Positions 23,401 through 33,907 of a stretch of DNA of 64,000 bases are shown here, piece by piece (position 1 is the stretch's first letter; every line of letters begins with the position of its first letter). The notes beneath the pieces were generated by a model. It was not told where the DNA came from. It made no database searches and saw nothing but the letters and a program-made list of their open reading frames with translations. Source of the DNA: Acanthamoeba lenticulata (Eukaryota; Discosea; Longamoebia; Acanthamoebidae); the NCBI GenBank assembly GCA_002179805.1, contig NAVB01000216.1, positions 45,647 to 109,646 on the forward strand, read 5' to 3'. A program made the translations under genes and the position numbers.

Positions 23401-26400
23401 TGGCCCGGCTGGCCATCCACCGCACGGCAGCGCTGGCTGTCGGCCGCGGCATGGTCACGCTCAACAGCCACTGGCCGCTGCTCACCGAGCCCCTCGGCGT
23501 GCCGCCGCTGGTCGTCGATGGCCGCGTACGCGGCAGCCCCGGCACGGTGGCCCTCGACCGCACTAACCTCGCGCCGGACCTCTTCGACTGGGCCCACTTC
23601 CACAACGGCGCCGCCGCGGGCCTCCGGCTGCTCACCGCCGCGGTCGACCCTGTGGCGCAAAGGGGCAGCGTTGGTCGTAATGGCGGTGGTGGCGAGGCCA
23701 TCACGAGCACATGGATCGCCTACAACCGGCCCAATGAGCTCAGCCACGAGCACGCTGGCTTCCTCATGGCCCTCGGTCTCCAGGTTTTTTGCTTTGCCTG
23801 CATTGTGTGTGTGCAACGTTGTTGCCGTTCTTTTTGTTAATGATGACGATGCGTCGATAGGGCCACTTGGCGGGCCTCGGAATGACCAAGATCTTCGAGT
23901 ACCTCTCCAAGGGCCACCAGATGACGTCGATGGGCCTCCTTTTGGGCATGGCCGCCACACGGCGGGGCACCATGGACGCTGGCGTTGCCAAGCTCCTCTC
24001 CATCCACCTCCCTGTACTTCCCCCGCCTTCTCTTGCTTTTTATCGGTTTTATTGCATTCGGGCATATTAATAATTATTTTCTTTTTATTTTATTTTTTAT
24101 CTGCACCATCGAGTTGTTGCACAATTGTGCTGACGTTTGTATTACAGGCGCTGCTGCCGCCGTCGTCGACGGACCTGGATGTGAGCCCGCTGGTTCAGAT
24201 TGCGTCCCTCATGGGCGTGGGCCTCCTCTACGAGGGCACAGCCGATCGGCACATGGTCGAGGTCCTCCTCAAAGAGATCGGCAAGGTACTACTTTTGCCC
24301 TCCATTTCCAATTTTTCAATATTTCATTTCTCAATATTCGATAATTGGCGCAGCCGCCTGGGGACGACCGGCGGATGGACCGTGAGGCCTACTCGCTGAC
24401 GGCCGGCCTTGCGCTTGGCCTCGTCACGCTCGCTCGTGGGTCGTCCGCGCCCGGCCTGGCCGATCTCCACATCGAGGATCGCCTCCACAGGCATGTTGTG
24501 CCCTCACCTGACCCTTTCCATCGCTCCCGCTCGGCTGACCTGTGATACGCGGGGGGCGCAGGTACATCTACGGCGGACAGCAGGTCGGTGGCGGCTACGC
24601 TTCGTCGTCGTCGATGGCAATGATGATGGCAGGCCAAACGGGGCGCGTCAAGTCGAGCCTCGTGCTGGAGCCCGCGCCCTGCAACATCGACATCACCTCC
24701 CCCGGCGCCACTCTTGCCCTCGGTATGTCGCCGCGCGTGTGCCATTCGACGTTGTTGTTTACACTCAACACGCGCATGACCCACACATCCGCGCGTGCGT
24801 GCGTGCAGGCCTGATGTGGCTCAAGAGCAACAACGCCGAGGAGGCCGACCGGATCCAGATCCCCGACACGCGGTTCCTCCTGATGGGCGTCCGACCAGAC
24901 CTGCTGCTCCTTCGTGTCCTCAGCCGCGGCCTCATTCTGTGGGACGCCGTCGAGCCCACCGACGCGTGGCTTCTGCGCCAGCTCCCGCCTCTCCTCCGCC
25001 ACCATCATTCCGCCACCGGCACCAGCGCAGCCGCCGCCGCGGCCAGGGAGGGCCCACGGGGCGCGGGCGAGGCCGACGCCATGCGACAGGCGCAGGCCTG
25101 CATGATGGCCGGCGCGTGCATGGCGCTCGGCCTCCGCTTTGCCGGAAGCGCCGATCCGCGCGCGAGGGCCGTTCTCCGCGCGCGGCTGCTCCACTTCCTC
25201 CGCCGCGCTCGGAGTCTCGCCGGCCCGGTACGTCCGCAACATGACACGACATGAGACATACGCGTGTGTCTCATGCAAGACTTTTACGGGGAGCAGGAGA
25301 AACAGGACCGCCAGCTGCTCGGAGTGTGCATCAACGTGACGGCGCTAGCGCTGGCCGTCGTGATGGCCGGCACAGGCGATCTCGACACACTGCGTATCCT
25401 GCGACGCCTCCACCGCCGTATTTCACCGCATGTACGTGTCCTTCACGTTATCACACGCACACACTTAGGGACATGTACATACGGACAAACGCCGACGCGC
25501 TGTGTATCGTATCGTGTCGTGTTGCGCAGGTGACTTATGGAGACCACATGGCGGGGCACATGGCGCTCGGGCTCGTATTCATAGGGGTTGGGCGGTACAC
25601 GCTGGGCACCTCCAACGGCGCCATCGCGGCCCTCGTGTGCGCTCTCTACCCGCACTTCCCCATCAGCCCTGTCGACAACCGCTACCACATGCAGGTGCGT
25701 TCCCCCCTGCGTACCAAAACCGCACACATGCGCAGAAGTGACAACCGCACACACGCACACGCGCGGGTAGGCCCTGCGGCATCTGTACGTGTTGGCCGTC
25801 GAGCCGCGGTGCCTCGTGGCGCGCGACGTCGACACCCACGAGGCCTGCCACCTGCCCCTCCAGATCCTCCTCGCCGGTTCGTCACCTTTTTCCCACATTT
25901 TCCTTGTTGTTCTTGTCTTGTTCATCATCCGTTGTCGTCATCATCGCGCAGGAGAGAAGCCGGGCGAGGCGGAGCAGTGGGTGGAGCTTACCGCGCCGTG
26001 CCTTCTCCCCGGGTTTGACCGGATTCGGGCCGTGCGGGTGGACAGTCCGCGCTACTGGGCCCATCGCGTCGACCTCGCCCCCTCCAGCGTTGACGACGGC
26101 GGAAGCCCGCAGGCCCGCGTCCTCCGCCGGGCGTGCCTCCTCTACGTCAAGCGCAAGACTGGTTCGCCTCTTCTTCTTCTCTTTCCACTTCGACTTGATG
26201 TTGTTGTTGATATGAAGATGGTGATGATGGTGTTGCGCGGGATGGGTGTTCCATTTATGAAGGCCACCTGTCGTACGCGCATGACCCGACGGGCTGCCGG
26301 TCGATCCTCTCGCGTCCACCAGCTGGGCGCGTGGGCAGGGCGCGGCGACGACAACATCATCAACAACAACAGCAACAACAACAACAAGATTGGCGCGCGG

Positions 26401-27164
26401 CGGACCTCATCATCCGGTCCTTCTCGCAGGACCCGTCCATCCTCGCCTTTGCCCAGCACTTCTGTCACCCGCCTGATGACTATGACGAGGAAGGCGAAGA
26501 AGGTGAGGCCCATCTTCAAGGTGCTGATGACGACGAGGAGGAGGGCTTTGCCGAGTATTGCGCGGGCCTCGTGTACGAGTGCCTCACGGGCGACAAGCCG
26601 GAGATGATTCCGACCCTCCTCGCCCTTCGCCGGGTCGTCCAGTGCGTCGAGCGCCAGCACAAGCGCCAGGCCACCGGTACCGATCGACTGCTGCTGTCGA
26701 TTGACCTTCAGAACGTGCGACTCGTATCGACGTATTACCATCACCAACAGCATCAACACCGCCGCGGCCAGACCACGTCATCGACGCTGGTGGAGCCGCA
26801 CCTGTTGAACACGTTCCTCCACCGCCTCCACGTCCACTTTACGCGCTGCTTTGAGGGCCTCTCGCCCGCGGCCAAGCGCGACTACTTTGTCGGCCGGACA
26901 ACAAAGACGAAGTCGAGGAGTGCAGACGGCGTCAGGGTGAGGCGCCTGCCTGATGACGAGGCGGAGCGCCGCACGCTGGCGCGGTTGCTTGCCTACTACG
27001 ACTTGCCTCACCCGCGCCTTCTCTTGCGACACAACGCTGACCACGACAAAACGGTACGAAAGATGACAATACCATCGTTCGTGGAGCTGGCCCTGCGCTT
27101 CCCCTACGTCTCGCCCTCGCTACTCGCCGCTGTGCACGGCCTACTCGCTGCTCCTTCTTGTTGA
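20477..27164 (+). CDS. ANAPC1: Anaphase-promoting complex subunit 1
   Basis: Largest gene of the window, with a first exon of over 2 kb and about twelve exons in all. The N-terminus carries the APC1 beta-propeller-like region (EEILEQEVYMTGCKVIWSS, RQAIWCKFE, CLCVLHSDGLTIY, YPVVLPCKVRAIWALPTGLL). The centre has the proteasome/cyclosome repeats (FEYLSKGHQMTSMGLLLGM, LDVSPLVQIASLMGVGLLY, AYSLTAGLALGLVTLARG, YGDHMAGHMALGLVFIG). The end (FVELALRFPYVSPSLLAAV) fits the family C-terminus. APC1 is the main scaffold of the cyclosome ubiquitin ligase that triggers anaphase. Low-complexity runs (Asp/Glu at 21315-21350; Asn/Gln at 26350-26390) look like species-specific insertions. The start is 79 bases from the divergent glycosyltransferase ATG. 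Confidence 0.9.
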
Positions 27165-27418
27165 ACCGACAAGCAGAAATGTATTTTTTCTTGTGGTTTC
27201 CTAGTCGACAAGTATATGTCGGCGTTTAATATAGGAACCGAAGAGAAACCGTTCGTTCTTGGCTTATTCTCAACAACGGACACATGGTGGACCAATAGAC
27301 AGCCAGGCGAAGAAAGCGCAACGAAAACGTCGAGAGACTGACGGCCCACTGTTCAACTCACAGCCTCTGCGGCGTTTACTAGATTTCCTCGACACCCGCC
27401 CCCAACTCGTGTCCCCTT

Positions 27419-28459
27419 ATGGCGACCACCCACCCTCCCGCGACGCAGAGTTCGACCTCCCCCAACGGCTCGGCAACGGCCAAGCCGCCGTCGTCCCTCT
27501 CAACCAAATCTTTACATAATGGAGAAAATCCGGCTTCAAATGTGACGAAAACCTCTGCGCCGAACGCATCAACCACCCAGAAGGGCACTGCGGCCGTTGT
27601 ACAACAAGCGGGTCAACCCACGCAACAGTCGCCGACACTTGGTGGCGATTCCAACGCCAACTTTAAATTCGACTTCTACGGTTCCACCCCTTCGATGTCG
27701 AACTTGTCCTTTGGATCTTTCCCCTCGCTGCCGTCACTGGCTTCGATGCCGCCTGGTTCGATGCCCGTCGAGGTCGGCAGCAACGGCGTCCTCCCGCCGC
27801 CAGCCGACAACGGCCGTCTCGTCCCTGCGCCTGCGACATCGAGTGGCGGCCGACCCGTTGTCCCTCAACAACCAACTCAGCAGCAAGCGCCCCAGATGCA
27901 GCAGGCTCCCCCGCGAGGCGGCGCACCCGCCCAGCAATCGCGAGGAAGCGGTGGTGCCCAGGGAAGTCGACCATCGGGCGGCTCACAGAATCTCACACCT
28001 CTCCAGCCTCATCCCTCTGCCCCGGCAGCGTCTGGCCAACAACAGCCTCCTCAGCAGCCCCAGGCCATGCCGCCCCAGCCAGCTCCTTCGAGCCCAGGCT
28101 CCTCATCGACGGCCGTCGTACCGGCTAGCCCTGGCCAGTCGGACCGACGAGTGATCAATCCCGTTACAGTGCCGAATGGGCAAAATTTCGTGGACATCAC
28201 TGAGTATCTCAACATGCCGCAGTCAGAGGCGGCCAAGAAGCTGAGCATCCCACCGTCCACCCTCAGCAAGCGATGGAAGGAGGCTGTGCGAAATCGCAAG
28301 TGGCCGTGGCGAGTGGTGTGCAAGCTTGACAAGGAGATCATGACACTGCTCCACAACGTGCCCCAGGGAGCACCTATTCCTGAAGAGATCGAAGGACGCC
28401 TGGGCTACTTGATGAGGAAGAGGCAAGAGGAGCTCAAGCCGGTGGTAATCAGGTTGTGA
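27419..28459 (+). CDS. RWP-RK-like transcription factor
   Basis: Single-exon frame of 346 residues. The first 250 residues are Ser/Pro/Gln/Asn-rich and disordered. Near the C-terminus is a helix-turn-helix unit (FVDITEYLNMPQSEAAKKL, SIPPSTLSKRWKEAVRNRK) followed by KWPWRVVCKLDKEI, which is the layout of an RWP-RK DNA-binding domain. The signature here reads K-W-P-W-R-V, so the first Arg and final Lys of RWPxRK are replaced. RWP-RK proteins regulate nitrogen response and gametogenesis in plants and algae and occur in some amoebozoans. No nuclear localisation signal other than the basic helix is obvious. The target genes are unknown. Confidence 0.75.
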   Translation: MATTHPPATQSSTSPNGSATAKPPSSLSTKSLHNGENPASNVTKTSAPNASTTQKGTAAVVQQAGQPTQQSPTLGGDSNANFKFDFYGSTPSMSNLSFGSFPSLPSLASMPPGSMPVEVGSNGVLPPPADNGRLVPAPATSSGGRPVVPQQPTQQQAPQMQQAPPRGGAPAQQSRGSGGAQGSRPSGGSQNLTPLQPHPSAPAASGQQQPPQQPQAMPPQPAPSSPGSSSTAVVPASPGQSDRRVINPVTVPNGQNFVDITEYLNMPQSEAAKKLSIPPSTLSKRWKEAVRNRKWPWRVVCKLDKEIMTLLHNVPQGAPIPEEIEGRLGYLMRKRQEELKPVVIRL

Positions 28460-28606
28460 GAAGAGAGGGAAAGAGAAACGTAGAGATGAAAGAAGAGGAC
28501 GGCCAAGATGTGCCAAGTGTATAGAAGGAAGCCGTTGTGAATAAGAATGCGAGTGTCGCCACTCCTTTGCGAGAAGCCTCGTGTCGTTTGTAGTATCTTC
28601 TCCTCA

Positions 28607-29181
28607 CTACACGACTGCCTCCTTCTCCTTGTCCTCTTCGGGCGTGCGTGTGTCCAGCGCCACAGCGTGCACACCCTCCTTCTTGATCTCTGCGCACGCA
28701 GGTGCATGAGCTTTAACACCACGACACTTGCCGTCATTACGCACCTTGATCTATCAGCGAGTAGCACAACCGGTGCCGCGTCACAAGAGACTGATGGGGC
28801 AAGTGTGTCAGAAGTCAACCTCACGCACCACCAGCCCAGCACAACTCAACCTTGCCCTCAAACGCTTTGGACACTACGAGGATGCGAAAGTGGGTCTCTT
28901 GAGTAGCGCCACTCTCCACCACGAACTTGTGCCCCGCGTGCAGGTGTGACTCGTCTACACCGTGACCGGTGACCTGGGGTGAGTGCAAAGTGGCCTTTGT
29001 TGGTGTGCGCCAAGAAGCCCAGCAAATCGCGTACCGATGACGTTAAGCTTTGCCGGAGCGAGGCCGCTCTCCAGCTTAAAGGGTGGGTCGTCAGCACACA
29101 GACGCGTGCACCACAGAGTTGCAATCATACCTTTTGCTTAATTGTTGAACCAACACGCCGCAACGCTCCCTTCGCGCTCAT
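28607..29181 (-). CDS. BOLA: BolA-family protein
   Basis: Five small exons (29131-29181, 29035-29074, 28851-28954, 28745-28790, 28607-28689) join with consistent phases to 107 residues. The product shows the whole BolA signature: KLNVIDESHLHAGHKF, ETHFRILVVSKAFEGKS, LVTRHRLCYSLI and GVHAVALDTRTPEE. The SHxHAGH loop and RHR are as in BOLA1-type proteins, which pair with monothiol glutaredoxins (GLRX5-like) in iron-sulfur cluster handling in mitochondria. The N-terminus (MSAKGALRRVGSTIKQK) is basic, so mitochondrial import is possible but unproven. The second intron's acceptor (GTGTAG) was chosen because it restores the conserved Asp-Glu-Ser-His, while the nearer CCCCAG does not. Confidence 0.92.
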
Positions 29182-29439
29182 CTTGATGTTAGCCGTTCTC
29201 TGGAAGAAAAAGAGGGAAAGGGGTATTTTCCGACGCGCTGGAAAGATGATTGAGCAGAAGAGATGGCAAGTTTAGTGGTAGTGGAAAACTTTTTACAGAT
29301 GTCTCCCCTTGAGGCGCGTCACCGCCTTTCGGAGTCAGGGCGCACACTTCCCCTCTCTTTCTCTCTATCGCCTCCATCCTCATCCTCCCACACAGGAGAA
29401 AACTGCAAGGATAAATAACATCAGGGCCCAAGAGATCCT

Positions 29440-29999
29440 TCAGTCCATCTTGAACATTTCCTCTGCACAAGCACAAACGGGAATGAGGGTGAGTGGTGCG
29501 GTGCTTTCCTCAACATCGCATAAATTGAGTCGGCAAGACAGGTACCGTCGTCCTTGCTCTCTTTGTGTTCTGTCACCGCCGTCTTCTTGGGCGTCTGAAC
29601 GCAGATGCAAAAAATGGTGAGCACATGTTTTTTCGCATTAATCAGCGTAAAGAGAATTAATTAAATACCTTCTCCTTGGGGCTGACCTCAGGACCCGTCA
29701 CGCCAGGGATGTAGGCGATGTTGTTGGGCGGGGTCTTGGCCAGAGGGGAGTTCCTCAGGAAGAGAAGAGCGCTTCTATCATACACAATGCGCGTGCCTGC
29801 CAAGGTGCAATAAACGAGAGTAACAATAAGAGAGAGCGTCAAAATGTAGACTACAGAGTGCGCACGAGGGAAGGAAAAGGCAACCTCCCGGGGTAGTGGC
29901 GTAGATGGTGCCGCCAGGCGTGGTGGAGAGATCAGCAAAATTGAAGTTGTCCGGGGTCCGGTTGATGCTAATGGCAGGGGTTCCACTGGGGCTCGTCAT
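29440..29999 (-). CDS. EIF4EBP: Translation repressor 4E-BP
   Basis: Four exons (29885-29999, 29669-29796, 29546-29594, 29440-29462) join to 104 residues. Core features of eIF4E-binding protein are all visible: STTPGGTIYATTPGG with both priming TOR phosphosites, the eIF4E-binding motif YDRSALLF (YxxxxL-phi), NSPLAKTPP with the later phosphosites and YIPGVTGP. The last exon is 23 bases and ends in MFKMD, similar to the TOS motif (FEMDI) that recruits TOR complex 1. The protein would bind eIF4E and block cap-dependent initiation until phosphorylated by TOR. The RAIP motif of vertebrate 4E-BP1 is absent. It shares a 277-base divergent promoter region with the DUF924 gene. Confidence 0.92.
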
Positions 30000-30276
30000 G
30001 ATGGGTTGTACAAGATGTTTACAATTCCAGTAGTGGAGATGGCCTAGCGCTCTCTAGAGTTGTCGAATTCCTCTTCTTCGATCCAGTCTTGAGCGGCACA
30101 GCAAAGAAGAGAAGGACCTACCCGCGCCGGTTTGGCTCAGTCGCCCCACCAAACCTGGTAATTGCCCAGCGTGGTCGGACAGCGCCGATTGATTGGCGTT
30201 TTCTGTGGAATTCGCATCCCTCAGTTTCTGCGTATTCAAATCATGCCTGGAATGGTAGCCATCTCAACAACAACTG

Positions 30277-31340
30277 ATGGAAACGCCACACGACGGCCAA
30301 GACGAACTTCCAGAGGTGGTGGGCGAAGTGCTCACCTGGTGGTTCGGGGTGCAGTTTTGGTCCAGGAACGAACCCAAGAATCCAACGGCCCACTACGACG
30401 ACCTATGGCGGCAAAAGTGCGGAAAGACCCTCTTCAGGGAGGGTCACTCAAGGCAAGTGACATTCTTGACCGTGTGTCTTACAGGTGGTTTGCCAAGGAA
30501 GAACTTACTGCCGTTGTGGACAAGTACATCAGGTTCGACCTTGTTCACGCGCTTGACCTTCCCCAGGCTGACTTTGTTGCGGCACAGGGACCACTTTCTG
30601 TCGCACGTCGAAAAGGCCATTGAAGGAGACTACGACCACTTGGCCAAAGACCCTTACGGAGCTCTTGCTTTCATTGTCCTCGCGGTATCTAATCCACCGA
30701 TCCTGCCCCTCTCTTTCTCCTCCATAGGTCCACTGACAGTGTCATACCTTCATAGGACCAGTTCACCAGGAGTGCGTAACCTTCGTGCCTTGATGCGTTT
30801 AAAGACACTCAACTCAATCCCTTGTGCCACCAGACATTTACCGTGGCACAGCCAAGGCCTGGGCTGGTGACGCCAAGGCGCTCAACGTATGCCTTCAAGC
30901 CCTTGACTTGGGCCTGGACCAAAGTGAGTGCTTTCTCTTTTGTGCTGGTTTCCAAGATCTCATCTAAAGAGCACTTCACTTGTGTGTTGGCCAGAACTGC
31001 GGCCCGTAGGTCGGGCAATGCTCTACATGCCGCTTCTCCATGCAGAAGACCCTGCCCTGCAGGCCCGGTCTGTGACGCTCTACACAACTCTCTACGAGGA
31101 GGCTCGCACCACAAACGCGGGCACACTTTCCATTCTCCAGCGCTTCCACACCATCTCCATCCGTCACCAAAACGTACGTGTTATGACATGGCTTCTAGCC
31201 TACTCGCATCCAGGACCACCTTACACTGAGTGCTCGTTCTCCTTGTTCAGGCAATCGACCTGTTTGGTCGCTTTCCCGAGCGCAACAGGTACCTCAGCCG
31301 CAAGAGCACAATTGCCGAAGAGGCCTACCTGGCCGGCTGA
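30277..31340 (+). CDS. DUF924-family protein
   Basis: About six exons. The order of motifs matches bacterial and fungal DUF924 proteins: VVGEVLTWWFG near the start, YRWFAKEELTAVV, DPYGALAFIVLA joined to DQFTRN, a segment TYRGTAKAW, RAMLYMPLLHAED, LFGRFPERN and a C-terminus STIAEEAYLAG. DUF924 has a TPR-like all-helical fold with no agreed function. The ATG at 30277 is the first in frame and sits just before the conserved region. The junction near 30450-30485 is uncertain: the frame is best kept by a very short GC-AG intron (30453-30484), the alternative being a longer GT-AG intron that would lose the RWF motif. Confidence 0.85.
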
Positions 31341-31447
31341 TCAGCCATTGCCATCCGCGGTGAAGAGTTTTCCTCCAATTAAGAATAAATGCCTCTGTTT
31401 TTAAATTTGTTTTCAAAATTAACAAAAGAAAGGCAGAAGTGTCTTTT

Positions 31448-33755
31448 TTACTTGAGGTTCTGGAGGTCGCCACCGATGAGGGAGACCTTGCGGTTGGTGT
31501 ACTGGGCTGCGAGGGCGGTCTCGATCTGGCGGCGGAGCTCGCGGGCGAGGCGCGTGAGCTGGGCGATGCGCGGGTGAGTCTGCCCGATGCTCTCCTGCAG
31601 CTCGCCGCGCTGCCGGACGGCCTCGCGTCGCGACGCCTCGACAGCGTTGACGCTCGTCATGTGCTGGTTGATCTGTGCGGCCAGGCGCTCCAAATACTTG
31701 TTCGAGTTCTGGATCTCGAGCAGCTGCCGCAGCTTACGCTGGTGCTGCAGGGCACCGATCACGCCCGCTACGGCGGTCTCAAAGGCGGCTACGGCCTCTG
31801 CGCTCTGCCGCGCGGCCGCCGGCGCGTTGCGCCGCATCTCCTCGTGGAGCCACGACGACGACTCCTGGTCGCCGCCCTCGGACTCGGCCCGGCGCTGTCG
31901 CAGGAAAGCCTGCAGCTCGAGCAGGTCCGTCAGGAACTGGTTGCGCAGTTCGGTGTCCTCCAGCAGCGTCGTGCCCACCGCGCCCTCTCGTGCAGCGCGT
32001 GGCCGTTTGTCTCCGGCGTCCAAGCCTCCACTGGTGGCGGCGCTCTCGCCGGCGGCCTCGAGCTCGATGGCGGCCTCACCCTCGGCCTCAACCGAGATGT
32101 CCCAATTGATCTCCGCCGCAGAGTCGGCCGCCTCATCGACCAAAGCTGCGGCATCTACGGCAGCAGCGCCGTCGGCATCTGTTCCGGCTGTGGTGATGTC
32201 CCAGTTCAGGATCGCCGGCTCGCCGTTCTCGCTCGAGCCGTCGCCCTGTCAACACACACACACACAAATGTGAGTCGAGGTGGGAAGCGGCGCGCGGTGA
32301 GGCGGAAGCACCTCGACGGCGATGTCCCACGAGATGGCGGCACCACCCGCAGCAGCGGCGCCGTCGCCTCCGGCAGACTCGTCCTCGAGTGTGATGACGC
32401 TCCAGTCGATCGCGGGCCCGCCGCCTTCGGCCGCAGCCGTGGTGGTGTCTTCACCACCCAGGCCCCAGTCAATCGCCGCAGGCGCGCCGGTTTCGTCGGC
32501 AGAGCCTTTGTCTTCATCGTCGCCGCCATGAAGTCGCTCGTTGCCGTTGCGGTAGACGCGCATGAGGGTCGGACAGACCTCGACGTCAACCGCCTCCCGC
32601 TCCACTCCCTGTTGTTGGTGCACAGGGTTAGTCGTGCTGTCTCATAATCAATCAATAAATAAATAAATGAATATAATAATCATAAAAAATCACAAATCGA
32701 CGTACGGCGAGCGGGACGGAAGTCGTGTAGCGGATAAACTCGCGGTAGAATTGGCACGCGCGCTCCACGGTGTCGTTGGACTGGACCAGGTCGGCCACCT
32801 CGTTGAGCAGCTGCGGCAGCTCCGACAGCATTCCACGCAGCTCGGCCTTCACGTCCTTGCCCTGTTGTTGTTGTTGTTGCATGTACAAGACTTGAGTGTG
32901 TGGGTCTCGCATGACGGAAGGGCGGGCGTGGCACGCACGGGGATGCCCATAGCGGCGCACTCGCGCTCGTAGCGGGCGCGGTGGTCGTTGGCCGCCTTGA
33001 CCAGGTCGTTCTCCTTGCGGGCCAGCTCGTCGACTTGGTTGCGCCACCGGTCGACCCGCTTCGACAGCGATGGCCTAAAGCGGCCACGCACCGCACGTGT
33101 CCAGCGCGAGGCTGTGAGCAAGCAAGCAAACAAGCGCGTGTCGCGACGTGGCGGGAGAGGGGCGCACAGCTCGTATTTGACGGTGGAGATGAGGATCTCG
33201 GCGGCCTCGCCCAGGTAGACGCTGTGGTGCTCGTAGCTCTTGACGATGTCCTGCCAGTCCCGGAGACGTCGCGCGCTGTACTGCCCAAACAGGTTGCGCT
33301 CCTTGGCCTCGTCTGTCTTCTCGAGCGCCTCAAAGATGCGTTTGCACACGAAGTAGTGCACGTCGGCTGTCGAAAAAAGATGGAAAATCATGAACACGAT
33401 GAAGGCGCAGGTAAGAAAGATGGGAGGTTCTGACCTGGTTGGTAGTCCTTGAGGAGAGCCTTGATCTCGGCGTTGTCCTCTGGCAGTTGGGGTACGGCGG
33501 CCGCCACCTTCTCCTTGACCTTACGCAGCTCCTGCTTCCAGTTTGCTTGCAGCTTACGTCGATCAACGAGCCATTCTGCACCAAACAAGGAGTCACATCG
33601 CAATTCAAGATGAAAAGAGTGCAGAGATGCTTTGCGGGTGTGGCACAACAACACGAACCTAGAAGCTTGTGATAATGGATGTCAATTGGCTCATTGATCT
33701 CACCATCATAACCCTCGCCCACCTTGGTGATGCCCGACACCAGATTGGACAACAT
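31448..33755 (-). CDS. CDK5RAP3: CDK5RAP3/C53, UFMylation and ER-phagy adaptor
   Basis: About seven exons. The N-terminus (PIDIHYHKLL then EWLVDRRKLQANW after an intron) matches C53, as do FGQYSARRLRDWQDIVKSYE, RRFVxx-like central helices and the C-terminal TLLEDTELRNQFLTDLLEL, YLERLAAQINQ and RKVSLIGGDLQNL. Between them is a disordered region with five IDW-type motifs (IDWGL 32463-32474, IDWSV about 32400, ISWDI about 32330, LNWDI about 32200, INWDI about 32100). In C53 these 'shuffled' motifs bind ATG8 and UFM1, coupling ribosome UFMylation at the ER to autophagy. Finding it implies that the organism keeps the UFM1 system. Animal C53 has fewer motifs, as far as I remember three or four. Confidence 0.9.
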
Positions 33756-33907
33756 TTCCTCTCACCACAGTTCGTGAGACAATCAATTGATGTCTTGCTA
33801 TCTTTTTCTTTTTACTTTTTTGCTTTTCTGACGTCAGCACCGCTTTTCTCGTGCGGTTGGTGTATGACTTGAATCACATTTCTTTGTTATGTGCAGTGTG
33901 GCCCAGG

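Noticed and set aside
25251..26018. Plus-strand frame of 255 codons in the APC1 region
   Set aside because: It reads through two APC1 introns in a frame other than the PC-repeat frame, and contains no conserved motif.
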